From: Rhodoferax sp.
GTDB lineage: Bacteria; Pseudomonadota; Gammaproteobacteria; Burkholderiales; Burkholderiaceae_C
Direction of reading: 5' to 3'
DNA length: 9,314 bases
Assembly: GCA_030683195.1 (NCBI GenBank)
Contig: JAUXQA010000095.1
Span: 1-9,314 of the forward strand
The notes beneath the pieces were generated by a model. That model saw nothing but the letters and a program-made list of their open reading frames with translations. It ran no database searches and was not told where the DNA came from. Both the position numbers and the translations under genes were made by a program. How positions within the stretch are numbered: position 1 is the first letter of the stretch; each line of letters begins with the position of its first letter. Below, piece by piece: positions 1 through 6,521 of this stretch.

Positions 1-1765
1 CAACCGATGCCACGCCTTCACCCGCGCCGGCAATGCGGTTGCCTGCCGGGTCAGTGCCCCGGTAGCGGGCGCGGGCAAAGGCGATGTCAGCGTCAATGGT
101 GAGCCAGCGTGTGGGCTTGAAGTAGTTGGAAAACTCAAACCCCACTCGCCGGCTGGCCCGGCCCGCCTCGGTAGTGCCAGCGTCACCCGCAAAGGTCAGC
201 TCCGAATCAAAGTCCAGCCGGTAAAAAGACAGCGTGCTTTGCAGCCCCGCAATGGCTTCGGTACGCACGCCAAATTCAATCCCTTTGGAGCGAACAAGGG
301 GTTCCACCTTCTCGCTGGGCAAGCCGGTCTTGGGGTCGAGGGTCAGCACGGTGCCCCGTGCATCGTTGCTGTGAAACCCGTAGCCGGCACCGGTGTAAAA
401 CTCGGTCTTGCTGAACGGGCCAAATACCAGGTTGATCTTGGGGCTGAGTTTGGTGTCCGAGGCCGTGCCCGAGTTGGCCGGGTTGTCGCTGTTGACCTTG
501 AAGTTGAAGTGGTCTGCCCGCATGCCCAATACGGTGCGAAAACTGTCATTCCAGCGGATTTTGCTTTCGCCATAAAGGCCCAGGCTGCGCTCACGGATCC
601 GATCTGCCCGGGTGGTGGAGAGGACTTGCCGGGCCACTGTGTTTTGCAGCGCGTTGTCAATGCTGTCATTTTGAAACTGCGCACCGAGCGTGAACTCGGA
701 TTCACGCCCGAGCAAGGTGGTCGCGTAGCTCTGACTCACGTTGATACCGGTGGTGGTGCGCTGGTCCGGCTGGGCGAACTGGTCGCCCTGGGCCGGGTTG
801 TCCAGAAAGTAGGTGAAGTTGGAGAACAGATCGAGCTTCTGGCGAATGATATAGGCGTTGACTGAGGTGGCGGTGTCACCACGGGTCTGCCGCCAGGCGC
901 CCGACAAGCTGTAGCGGCTGGCCTGGCCGCCATCGGTCTGGTCTACAGCGTCAAACCGGCCCAAAGCCCCGGATTGCACTGCGCGCAGGGGAATCTGGTC
1001 GGTGGCATGCCATTGCGCGCTGTACCCCATGGCGGTGACGTTGAAGCCATTGGCCTCGTCGCCCTGGCTGTAGCGCAAGACACCATTTTTCTTTTGGTAG
1101 TTGTCGCCCACGGTGAAGGGGCCGTCGTTGTGCAGCAGCTCAAGGGCATAGAGCAGGTGGCCATCACCCAGCTTGGGTGAATCGGCCAGCAGCGTTCGCG
1201 CATACCCGTATTGCCCCACACCTACGCTGGCAATACCGCTGGGCAGGGTGTTGGCGTACTTCAGGTTCACTGCGCCAGCGGACGAAAAATCGCCCTCAGC
1301 CGCGAAAAACGGACCCTTGCGGTACTCCAGCAGGGTGCCCAGCTCGGGAATCATGAAGTTCACATCGGTCCAGCCCTGGCCGTGGGCGTGGCTGCGCTGG
1401 TTGACCAGCATGCCGTCGATCGTGGTGCGCAGGTCGGTACCATGGTCCAGGTTGAAGCCGCGCAAATAAAACTGGTTGGCCTTGCCCTCACCGCTGTGCT
1501 GGCTCACCACCAGCCCCGGCACGGCTTCCAGCAACTCGCCAGGGCGGTACACGGTGCGGGCTTCCAACTGCTGCTGGGTTACCACGCCTTCATTGGCGGT
1601 GCCCGCCTCGCCCAGCATGCTGTTGCGCGAGCCTTGCACCTCGACGGCGGGCAAGGTGGCCGTTTGGGCCCACCCTGTGAGGGGCAGCAGAAAAAGTCCC
1701 GCTGACAGGCAGGACGCCAGTTGTGTCTTGGTAAATCGCTTGTTGGGCTGGGATGAGTGGCGCAT
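1..1765 (-). CDS. TonB-dependent outer-membrane receptor, N-terminal part (3' end outside window)
   Basis: The minus-strand frame is open from an ATG at 1765 down to base 1 (588 codons) without a stop, so the C-terminal part of the barrel is missing from the window. Residues 1-33 form a signal peptide: basic start, hydrophobic stretch LASCLSAGLFLLPLTGWA, likely cleavage before Q34. A TonB-box-like LPAVEV follows at 38-43. The plug domain covers about 50-170 and contains ELLEAVPGLVV (77-87), YLRGFNLDHGT (100-110), IDGMLVN (116-122) and SHAHGQGWTDVNF (125-137), a signature of a large proteobacterial TonB-receptor subfamily. From about 175 onward the alternating aromatic and polar strands fit a 22-stranded barrel. 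Such receptors import ligands across the outer membrane using TonB/ExbBD energy. The ligand is unknown; I see no Fur box or cobalamin riboswitch upstream. Divergence from a branched-acid catabolic cluster suggests, but does not prove, uptake of that substrate. The Shine-Dalgarno sequence is poor; the start rests on the signal peptide. Confidence 0.93.
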   Translation of the reverse strand, partial: MRHSSQPNKRFTKTQLASCLSAGLFLLPLTGWAQTATLPAVEVQGSRNSMLGEAGTANEGVVTQQQLEARTVYRPGELLEAVPGLVVSQHSGEGKANQFYLRGFNLDHGTDLRTTIDGMLVNQRSHAHGQGWTDVNFMIPELGTLLEYRKGPFFAAEGDFSSAGAVNLKYANTLPSGIASVGVGQYGYARTLLADSPKLGDGHLLYALELLHNDGPFTVGDNYQKKNGVLRYSQGDEANGFNVTAMGYSAQWHATDQIPLRAVQSGALGRFDAVDQTDGGQASRYSLSGAWRQTRGDTATSVNAYIIRQKLDLFSNFTYFLDNPAQGDQFAQPDQRTTTGINVSQSYATTLLGRESEFTLGAQFQNDSIDNALQNTVARQVLSTTRADRIRERSLGLYGESKIRWNDSFRTVLGMRADHFNFKVNSDNPANSGTASDTKLSPKINLVFGPFSKTEFYTGAGYGFHSNDARGTVLTLDPKTGLPSEKVEPLVRSKGIEFGVRTEAIAGLQSTLSFYRLDFDSELTFAGDAGTTEAGRASRRVGFEFSNYFKPTRWLTIDADIAFARARYRGTDPAGNRIAGAGEGVASV

Positions 1766-2006
1766 AGGGCGTGATCTTGGGTGATGAAAGAATTGTGTTT
1801 GTAACGTACGGCGGTTTTTTCAGACGTGTTGAAGACTATACGCACGGATCGTCAAAACGGATTCCACTATTTAAGCGGTTTATGGGGTGGAGTAGGGCCA
1901 CCGCCGGCACCCACCTGACCGTTCCGGTTAATCGGATTGACAGCTTTTGCCATTGCCTCCCCTGAGCGGTCTTTTTAGACTGGGGTGAATTCAATGAAAG
2001 CCATTC
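1766..2006. promoter_or_regulatory. Divergent intergenic region between TonB receptor and CaiB-family gene
   Basis: This 241-bp spacer separates two divergently transcribed genes and must carry both leaders and probably both promoters. It is visibly richer in A and T than the flanking genes. On the minus strand TATAGT (plus positions 1835-1840) could be a -10 box for the receptor, but no good -35 lies 16-18 bp upstream. On the plus strand a perfect TTGACA is at 1937-1942 without a convincing -10 at the right distance. No Rho-independent terminator, Fur box or recognisable riboswitch was found by eye. No credible coding sequence fills it; the short frames here have neither good start context nor recognisable protein sequence. 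Confidence 0.5.
1924..1935. promoter_or_regulatory. Imperfect 12-bp dyad, possible operator
   Basis: The sequence CCGGTTAATCGG reads as CCGNTTAANCGG on both strands, with mismatches only at positions 4 and 9. It sits one base before the TTGACA hexamer (1937-1942), about 70 bp upstream of the CaiB-family start. That position would suit an operator, but a 12-bp imperfect dyad can arise by chance and no partner protein can be named. Confidence 0.2.
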
Positions 2007-3212
2007 ATGCCTGAGCTCACGCCCTCATCTCTGCCGTCTTTGGACCCTGCTGCCACCGGTGCCCCCCTCAAAGGTGTGCGTGTGCTGGACCTCACCCGCT
2101 TGCTGCCTGGCCCCATGTGCGCCTTGCACTTGGCCGATCTGGGAGCTGATGTGATCAAGGTCGAGGACACCGGCGCGGGCGACTACGCTGCCGAGTCCTT
2201 GCGCATGCTGGTGAACCGCAATAAGCGCGCCATTGGCATTGACCTCAAGCAGCCCGCGGGCGTAGAGGTGCTGCTGCGCTTGTGCAGCGAGGCCGATGTG
2301 CTGATCGAGGGCTTTCGCCCCGGGGTGATGGAGCGCTTGGGTGTGGGTTATGCCGCAGTGGCGCAGGTCAATTCGCGCCTGGTGTATTGCAGTCTCAGTG
2401 GTTACGGTCAGACCGGCCCTTACCGGGATGCGCCCGGCCACGACGTGAATTACAGCGCCTACGCCGGCATGGCCGACCAGATGGGCAGCAGCGCCCGGAG
2501 TCTGGCCCTGTCCAATGTGCCGGTGGCGGATCTGTTGGGGGGTTCCATGACGGCGGTCATGGGCATTTTGGCCGCACTGTTTGATGCCGCGCGAACCGGC
2601 GAGGGGCGTCATGTGGATGTGGCCATTGCAGACGGCCTGCTGGCCCATGCGGTGATCCCGCTCGCCGCCCTCAATACCCACGGCCAGACGCACCCCGCCG
2701 GGGGTGACAAGCTCACAGGCGCCTTGCCGTGTTATGCCCTGTACGCCACGGCCGATGGACGATTTGTAGCCGTGGGGGCGCTGGAGAGAAAATTCTGGGA
2801 CACCTTTTGCGACCTCATTGCACGCGCTGATCTCAAGCCGCACCACAGGCCGGCAGACCCCGCCCGCTCAGACTGGGTGCGCGCCGAACTCACCGCCCTG
2901 ATCGGCGCCGAGCCCCTGGCGTATTGGGTTGACAAGTTGCACGGCTCGGACTGCTGTGTGACCCCGGTGCTCAAGCTGGATGAGACCCTGGCGAATGAAC
3001 ATTTCCTGGCCCGAGACATGGTGATCCCCGGCCAGACTGCTGCAGGCGTTCCGTTTGTGCAGTTGGGCTGCCCGGTCAAGATGAGCGGCTTTACATTTGC
3101 CGTGCGCCACCCCGCACCGGTCCAGGGACAGCACACCGCTGAGATTTTGAGCCACGCCGGATACTCGGTGGCAGAGGTGGGGGCCCTGATGGACCAAGGC
3201 ACGATTGTTTGA
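2007..3212 (+). CDS. CaiB/BaiF-family protein, probable alpha-methylacyl-CoA racemase
   Basis: This 401-residue protein belongs to the class III CoA-transferase (CaiB/BaiF) superfamily. Family motifs are GVRVLDLTRLLPGP (23-36), LADLGADVIKVE (42-53), NRNKRAIGIDL (70-80) and SGYGQTGPY (131-139). The residues known to be catalytic in Mycobacterium tuberculosis MCR (His126, Asp156, Glu241) have equivalents at His145 in GHDVNY, Asp175 in VADLLGG and Glu260 in VGALERKFW. Their spacings, 30 and 85 residues, equal those of MCR. This favours racemisation of (2R)/(2S)-methylacyl-CoA over CoA transfer between acids. In branched-chain beta-oxidation the racemase supplies the 2S epimer required by acyl-CoA dehydrogenases. 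The first 20 residues are a low-complexity extension before the conserved domain, and the Shine-Dalgarno sequence is weak, so a slightly later start is possible. It lies 62 bp upstream of the AraC gene. A transferase for another acid cannot be excluded. Confidence 0.88.
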   Translation: MPELTPSSLPSLDPAATGAPLKGVRVLDLTRLLPGPMCALHLADLGADVIKVEDTGAGDYAAESLRMLVNRNKRAIGIDLKQPAGVEVLLRLCSEADVLIEGFRPGVMERLGVGYAAVAQVNSRLVYCSLSGYGQTGPYRDAPGHDVNYSAYAGMADQMGSSARSLALSNVPVADLLGGSMTAVMGILAALFDAARTGEGRHVDVAIADGLLAHAVIPLAALNTHGQTHPAGGDKLTGALPCYALYATADGRFVAVGALERKFWDTFCDLIARADLKPHHRPADPARSDWVRAELTALIGAEPLAYWVDKLHGSDCCVTPVLKLDETLANEHFLARDMVIPGQTAAGVPFVQLGCPVKMSGFTFAVRHPAPVQGQHTAEILSHAGYSVAEVGALMDQGTIV

Positions 3213-3224
3213 GTTGACATCCAT

Positions 3225-3243
3225 CCGGCCCAAAGCGGGCCGG
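3225..3243 (+). terminator. GC-rich hairpin between CaiB-family and AraC genes
   Basis: CCGGCCC (3225-3231) and GGGCCGG (3237-3243) are perfect 7-bp complements around the 5-base loop AAAGC, starting 12 bases after the stop codon. The stem would be very stable, but no run of T follows, so it is not a classical intrinsic terminator. It may protect the 3' end of the mRNA, pause polymerase, or attenuate read-through into the regulator gene. Confidence 0.35.
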
Positions 3244-3274
3244 GGTACTGCGTGCCAGCCATTAAACTGAGCTG

Positions 3275-4306
3275 ATGGCCGCCCGCATCACCCACCACAC
3301 GATTGCCACCGCGCAGGTTCTGCTGATTTTGCAGGGCGTGCGCGAGAGCGGCCTGGACATCGCTGCCGTTTTCCGCCGCGCCGACATCTCGCCCGCCTTG
3401 CTGAGCGCGCCCCTGTCGCGCGTGACGCAGGGGCAATACGCCGCCCTGATTCGCGTCTTGCGTCGGGTGACGCGTGACGAATTCTGGGGCCTGTGCAGCC
3501 GCCCGCTCAAGCCGGGCAGCTTCGCGCAGTGCTGCCGGTCGCTGGTGCATTGCACCACGCTGGGCGAGGCTCTGCGCACCGGTTTTCAGTTCTATCACCT
3601 GATGCTTGATGACTTCGCGCCTCGTCTGATGATCGATCAGGGCGTGGCTTCCATCCGGCTGGTGTCGCAGGGTCCTCGCAATGAAAAGCAGGCCTATGCC
3701 GAGCGGTCTTTTTGTTTCTTCACCTATGGCCTGGCCTCCTGGCTGGTGGCACGCCGCATCCCCTTGCTGGACGTGATTTACCCGGAGACGGATGCTGGCT
3801 TTGCCTCGGAGGGCGGGCGCTTGTTTCAGGCGCCGGTACGTTATGAGCGCGATTGGTTGGGCCTGCGTTTTGATGCGCGCTGGCTGGATTTGCCCATTGT
3901 GCAAAACCCCCAGAGCCTGACCGAGTTTTTGCAGCAGGCCCCCGCCAGCCTGCTGGTCAAGTACCGGGACCAGACCAGCCTGACCGAGCGCATTCGTCGC
4001 CTCTTGCGGCGGTCGCTCGCTGGCGAGTTGCCCTCGCTTGAGGCCGTGGGTCAGTCGCTGGCCATGACGCCGCAAACCCTGCGCCGCCGCCTGCGTGACG
4101 AAGGGCAGGGTTATCAGTCCATCAAGGACGATTTGCGGCGTGATGTGGCCATCGAGTACCTGGGCCTGCCCGACCTCACACTGCTTGACATAGCCAACCG
4201 GCTGGGGTTTTCCGAAGCCAGTACTTTTCACCGCGCCTTCAAGGGCTGGACGGGCGTGTCACCCGGCGCTTACCGCCAGACTCGTTTGTCGATTTACGCG
4301 GCCTGA
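3275..4306 (+). CDS. AraC-family transcriptional regulator with AraC arabinose-binding-type N domain (OruR-like)
   Basis: A 343-residue cytoplasmic DNA-binding regulator, the usual size for this subfamily. Residues about 20-205 match the N-terminal effector domain seen in OruR-type AraC proteins, including FWGLCSRPLKPGSF (70-83) and LGEALRTGFQFYHLMLDD (96-113). The C-terminal AraC/XylS DNA-binding domain covers about 235-340. Its first helix-turn-helix is near 254-275 (SLEAVGQSLAMTPQTLRRRL) and its second near 303-325, with the family signature GFSEASTFHRAF (311-322) and GVSPGAYR (327-334). It lies in the same orientation between the racemase-like gene and the thiolase-led operon, so it is the obvious candidate activator of that operon, probably responding to a pathway acid or its CoA ester; this is inference. 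The Shine-Dalgarno sequence before the ATG is weak. It may be read through from the upstream gene or have its own promoter in the 62-bp gap. Confidence 0.93.
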   Translation: MAARITHHTIATAQVLLILQGVRESGLDIAAVFRRADISPALLSAPLSRVTQGQYAALIRVLRRVTRDEFWGLCSRPLKPGSFAQCCRSLVHCTTLGEALRTGFQFYHLMLDDFAPRLMIDQGVASIRLVSQGPRNEKQAYAERSFCFFTYGLASWLVARRIPLLDVIYPETDAGFASEGGRLFQAPVRYERDWLGLRFDARWLDLPIVQNPQSLTEFLQQAPASLLVKYRDQTSLTERIRRLLRRSLAGELPSLEAVGQSLAMTPQTLRRRLRDEGQGYQSIKDDLRRDVAIEYLGLPDLTLLDIANRLGFSEASTFHRAFKGWTGVSPGAYRQTRLSIYAA

Positions 4307-4329
4307 TTCCTGCCTGCCTGATCTTTTAT

Positions 4330-4344
4330 GCCAATTATTTTGGC
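4330..4344. promoter_or_regulatory. GCCAA-N5-TTGGC dyad
   Basis: A perfect inverted repeat with 5-bp arms (4330-4334 and 4340-4344) around TTATT. It starts 23 bases after the AraC stop codon and lies 75 bp before the thiolase ATG. It could be an operator for a dimeric repressor or a weak transcript hairpin. Arms of only five bases make chance occurrence quite possible. Confidence 0.25.
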
Positions 4345-4356
4345 GTTGCAGGTGAT

Positions 4357-4398
4357 TGATTCAAGGCGTGAACGCGCCCAAACTTGCACCTGATTCAA
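4357..4398 (+). repeat. Two TGATTCAA direct repeats, candidate AraC-type binding half-sites
   Basis: TGATTCAA occurs at 4357-4364 and again at 4391-4398, 34 bp start to start (about three helical turns, same DNA face). AraC/XylS proteins commonly bind directly repeated half-sites upstream of the promoter they control, and an AraC gene ends 50 bp upstream of the first copy. The first copy extends to TTGATTCAA, itself a TTGA-N-TCAA dyad. Assignment to the neighbouring regulator is inference. Confidence 0.3.
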
Positions 4399-4408
4399 TC
4401 CCAATTTC

Positions 4409-4413
4409 AGGAG
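4409..4413 (+). promoter_or_regulatory. Ribosome-binding site that fixes the thiolase start
   Basis: AGGAG lies five bases before the ATG at 4419. The longer in-frame alternative (TTG at 4356) lacks such a site and would add 21 residues unlike any thiolase N-terminus, whereas starting at 4419 puts the conserved VHVVGVGMIPF segment directly at the N-terminus. Confidence 0.75.
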
Positions 4414-4418
4414 CTGTT

Positions 4419-5612
4419 ATGAGCCGTATGCAAAGAGCCGTTCACGTCGTGGGCGTCGGCATGATTCCCTTCACCAAGCCTGGCGCCAGTGACCCCTACA
4501 CCGTGATGGGTGCTCGCGCCGCCCGGCTCGCACTCGATGACGCCGGTGTCCATTACGCCGATGTGCAGCAGGCCTATGTAGGCTATGTGTACGGCGACTC
4601 GACCTCGGGACAGGCCGCCATTTACGGCGTGGGCCTCACCGGTATTCCGGTGTTCAACCTCAACAACAACTGCTCCACCGGCTCCAGCGCGCTGTTTCTT
4701 GCGCGCCAGGCGGTCGAGAGTGGCATGGTCGAATGTGCCATTGCCTTGGGCTTTGACCAGATGGTGCCGGGCGCCCTCAAAGGCGCCTATGACGACCGTC
4801 CCTCGCCCATGGCCCGCTTTGCCGACGTGATGACGGCGCACCAGGGTTACCTGCCCGCCACCCCCCGCGCTGCCCAGTTTTTCGGTGGCGCCGGGCGCGA
4901 CTACATGGCGCAGTACGGCATCCGCCCCGACACCTTCGGGCGGATTGCGGTCAAGGCTCGCCAGCACGCCGCACGCAACCCTTTGGCGGTGTTTCGCCAG
5001 ACCCTCACGCTGGACGAAGTGATGGCTTCGCCCACGGTCTTTGACCCACTCACCCGCTACCAGTGTTGCCCACCCACTTGCGGTGCCGCAGCGGCCATCG
5101 TCTGCTCCGCCGACTTCGCCCGCAAACACAATCTCGACATGCGTGTGGTGATTGCCGCACAGGCCATGACCACCGACACTGCCAGCACCTTTGAGACCAA
5201 GGACATGCGCAAGGTCGTGGGTTTTGATATGAGTGCGTCGGCGGCAGCGCAGGTCTATGAGGCCGCCGGCATCGGTCCGGAAGACCTGGATGTGGTGGAG
5301 CTGCATGACTGCTTCACGGCCAACGAACTCATCACCTACGAAGCGCTGGGCCTCACCCCGCCGGGCACCGCCGAGAAATTCATTCTGGACGGTGACAACA
5401 CCTACGGCGGGCGCATTGTGACCAACCCCTCGGGTGGCTTGTTGTCCAAAGGGCATCCTCTGGGGGCGACCGGTCTGGCCCAGTGTTATGAGTTGACGCA
5501 ACAGTTGCGCGGGCAGGCCGATCAGCGCCAGGTGGAAGGCGCTCGCATGGCCCTGCAGCACAACCTGGGTCTGGGAGGCGCCTGCGTCGTCACCCTGTAC
5601 CAGGCGGTTTAA
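4419..5612 (+). CDS. SCP-x type thiolase (acetyl-CoA acetyltransferase, 'lipid-transfer protein' family)
   Basis: A 397-residue cytosolic thiolase of the SCP-x/SCP2-thiolase class, which cleaves 3-ketoacyl-CoA, often with alpha-methyl branches or bulky steroid-like acyl groups. The nucleophilic cysteine is Cys85 in NNNCSTGS (82-89). The other family signatures are HDCF (His296-Phe299), GHPLGATG (345-352, His346) and the C-terminal HNLGLGGACVV (381-391). HDCF and the HN-GLGG ending distinguish this class from FadA-type thiolases, whose ending is CxGGGxG. No C-terminal SCP2 lipid-carrier domain is present, unlike animal SCPx, so it is the thiolase part alone. It is the first gene of the run, preceded by a good AGGAG, and is followed 12 bp later by the MaoC pair. 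A similar fold is used by Ltp2-type steroid aldolases, which work with a DUF35 partner. No DUF35 gene is seen here, so ordinary thiolysis is more likely. Confidence 0.93.
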   Translation: MSRMQRAVHVVGVGMIPFTKPGASDPYTVMGARAARLALDDAGVHYADVQQAYVGYVYGDSTSGQAAIYGVGLTGIPVFNLNNNCSTGSSALFLARQAVESGMVECAIALGFDQMVPGALKGAYDDRPSPMARFADVMTAHQGYLPATPRAAQFFGGAGRDYMAQYGIRPDTFGRIAVKARQHAARNPLAVFRQTLTLDEVMASPTVFDPLTRYQCCPPTCGAAAAIVCSADFARKHNLDMRVVIAAQAMTTDTASTFETKDMRKVVGFDMSASAAAQVYEAAGIGPEDLDVVELHDCFTANELITYEALGLTPPGTAEKFILDGDNTYGGRIVTNPSGGLLSKGHPLGATGLAQCYELTQQLRGQADQRQVEGARMALQHNLGLGGACVVTLYQAV

Positions 5613-5624
5613 GGAGCTGTAGCC

Positions 5625-6077
5625 ATGATTGACAAACGCTTCATCGGCCACACCCTACCCGCCTTCAGTGCGGTGGTGGAGACCGGGCGCCTGCGCTTTT
5701 TTTCCAAAGCGATTGGCCAGACCGACCCCGTCTACAGCAACGAGGCCGCAGCCCGAGCGGCGGGCTATCCGGCCTTGCCGGTGCCGCCCACTTTTTTGTT
5801 TTGTCTGGAGATGGAATCGCCCGATCCGGCCGCGATTCGCAACCTGCTGGGCATGGACTACCGCACCTTGTTGCACGGCGAGCAGGGGTTCACGTTTCAT
5901 GCCATGGCCTATGCGGGCGACACCCTGACTTTTCAGCAGCGCATTCATGACATTTACGACAAGAAGGGTGGAGCGCTTGAGTTTGTGGAGCGCCGCACCA
6001 GCGTGACCAACCAGCGCGATGAACTGGTGGCGGAGCTGCGCTGCGTCACGGTCATCCGCAACGCCACAGGAGCCTGA
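5625..6077 (+). CDS. MaoC N-terminal-type dehydratase subunit (FAS1-like dehydratase domain), probably non-catalytic
   Basis: A 150-residue single hot-dog-fold protein of the MaoC_dehydrat_N type, with GRLRFFSKAIGQTDPVY (21-37) and a central HGEQGFTFHAMAYAGDTLTF (89-108). It aligns without gaps to the hydratase motif of the next gene product: AIGQTDPVYSNEAAARAAGYP here against ASGDHNPIHVDIDFARASGLP there. In this alignment the catalytic Asp and His of R-specific enoyl-CoA hydratases become Gln32 and Tyr37. It should therefore be the structural or substrate-binding half of a heteromeric hydratase, as known for the two-gene ChsH1/ChsH2 type enoyl-CoA hydratase of mycobacterial cholesterol degradation. 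Translation starts 8 bases after AGGAG (5612-5616), which overlaps the thiolase stop codon, and the partner gene follows two bases after its stop. The pairing is inferred from sequence and adjacency. Confidence 0.9.
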   Translation: MIDKRFIGHTLPAFSAVVETGRLRFFSKAIGQTDPVYSNEAAARAAGYPALPVPPTFLFCLEMESPDPAAIRNLLGMDYRTLLHGEQGFTFHAMAYAGDTLTFQQRIHDIYDKKGGALEFVERRTSVTNQRDELVAELRCVTVIRNATGA

Positions 6078-6079
6078 CC

Positions 6080-6502
6080 ATGACAAATACTTTGAAATTT
6101 GATGCTCTTCAGGTGGGTGACAAGCTGCCCACCTTCGAGCCCGCTCCGGTGTCGCGCCTGGCTCTGGCCTTGTACTGCGGTGCCTCCGGTGACCACAATC
6201 CGATTCACGTGGACATTGACTTTGCCCGGGCCTCGGGCCTCCCCGATGTCATTGCCCATGGCATGTTGTCGATGGCATGGCTCGGGCAGGTGCTGACGCA
6301 GTGGGCGCCGCAAACCGCGCTGCGCCAGTACAGCGTGCGGTTTGCCGCCATGACCACCGTGGGTGAGTGCATTCGCTGCTCCGGCACGGTGCTTGAAAAG
6401 CTGGAGCGCCATGGTGAACATCTGGCGCGTGTGGAGCTCGTCGCCGCCAATCAGGACGGCGTCGTCAAGCTCACCGGCGAAGCCCTGGTGGCCTTGTCAT
6501 AA
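6080..6502 (+). CDS. MaoC-family R-specific enoyl-CoA hydratase, catalytic subunit
   Basis: A 140-residue hot-dog-fold protein with the hydratase-2 signature YCGASGDHNPIHVDIDFA (32-49). The expected catalytic dyad is Asp38 and His43, followed by GLPDVIAHGML (53-63). The family adds water to trans-2-enoyl-CoA to give (3R)-hydroxyacyl-CoA, the D epimer, rather than the L epimer made by crotonases. Translation starts two bases after the stop of the preceding MaoC N-type gene, from AGGAG at 6068-6072, so the two are probably translated in equal amounts and form one heteromeric enzyme. Its product has the stereochemistry expected by the SDR encoded next. It could also work alone as a homodimer, since single-domain MaoC hydratases of this length exist. 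Confidence 0.92.
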   Translation: MTNTLKFDALQVGDKLPTFEPAPVSRLALALYCGASGDHNPIHVDIDFARASGLPDVIAHGMLSMAWLGQVLTQWAPQTALRQYSVRFAAMTTVGECIRCSGTVLEKLERHGEHLARVELVAANQDGVVKLTGEALVALS

Positions 6503-6521
6503 ATTTTCAGGAATCAAAAAA

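Larger units (their letters stand above)
4307..4418 (+). promoter_or_regulatory. Probable control region of the beta-oxidation operon
   Basis: This 112-bp gap is by far the longest between 4307 and the right edge of the window, and it lies right after the AraC gene, so the operon promoter is expected here. It is clearly more AT-rich than the genes around it, above all at 4320-4345 and 4353-4410. It holds a GCCAA-N5-TTGGC dyad and two TGATTCAA direct repeats, listed separately. I could not find a convincing sigma70 -35/-10 pair or a sigma54 -24/-12 element, which would fit a promoter that depends on an activator. A TTG codon at 4356 opens the thiolase frame here but has no ribosome-binding site. 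Confidence 0.5.

Noticed and set aside
239..865. Plus-strand open frame of 208 codons opposite the TonB receptor
   Set aside because: The minus-strand frame is continuously open from 1765 to base 1 and gives a clear TonB receptor; the plus frame is its shadow.
1766..2006. Cobalamin riboswitch or Fur box upstream of the TonB receptor
   Set aside because: I looked for the B12-box core and for GATAAT-type Fur repeats on the minus strand and saw neither; covariance-model scanning could not be run.
1994..2014. Six-codon ATG...TGA mini-frame overlapping the CaiB-family start, possible leader peptide
   Set aside because: Such short frames are frequent by chance; there is no regulatory codon run or attenuator hairpin to support it.
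3214..3219. TTGACA hexamer just after the CaiB-family stop as a promoter for the AraC gene
   Set aside because: No -10-like sequence is found 16-18 bp downstream, where the GC-rich hairpin lies instead.
2732..4231. Antisense open frame of 499 codons spanning the end of the CaiB-family gene and the AraC gene
   Set aside because: It is a shadow of GC-rich coding DNA: the plus strand encodes two well-conserved proteins here, and the minus-strand translation is Gln/Arg/Ala-rich with no recognisable domain or ribosome-binding site.
4356..4418. Upstream TTG start extending the thiolase by 21 residues
   Set aside because: It has no ribosome-binding site, while AGGAG sits at ideal distance from the ATG at 4419 and thiolase homology begins there.
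4407..5651. Antisense open frame of 414 codons over the thiolase
   Set aside because: It covers a plus-strand thiolase with all catalytic motifs; the antisense product is low-complexity (His/Gly/Val-rich) and resembles no family.
6363..6521. Upstream start extending the SDR by 53 residues inside the hydratase gene
   Set aside because: The extra residues are an out-of-frame reading of the MaoC gene; the ATG at 6522 has a good ribosome-binding site and begins the Rossmann fold.
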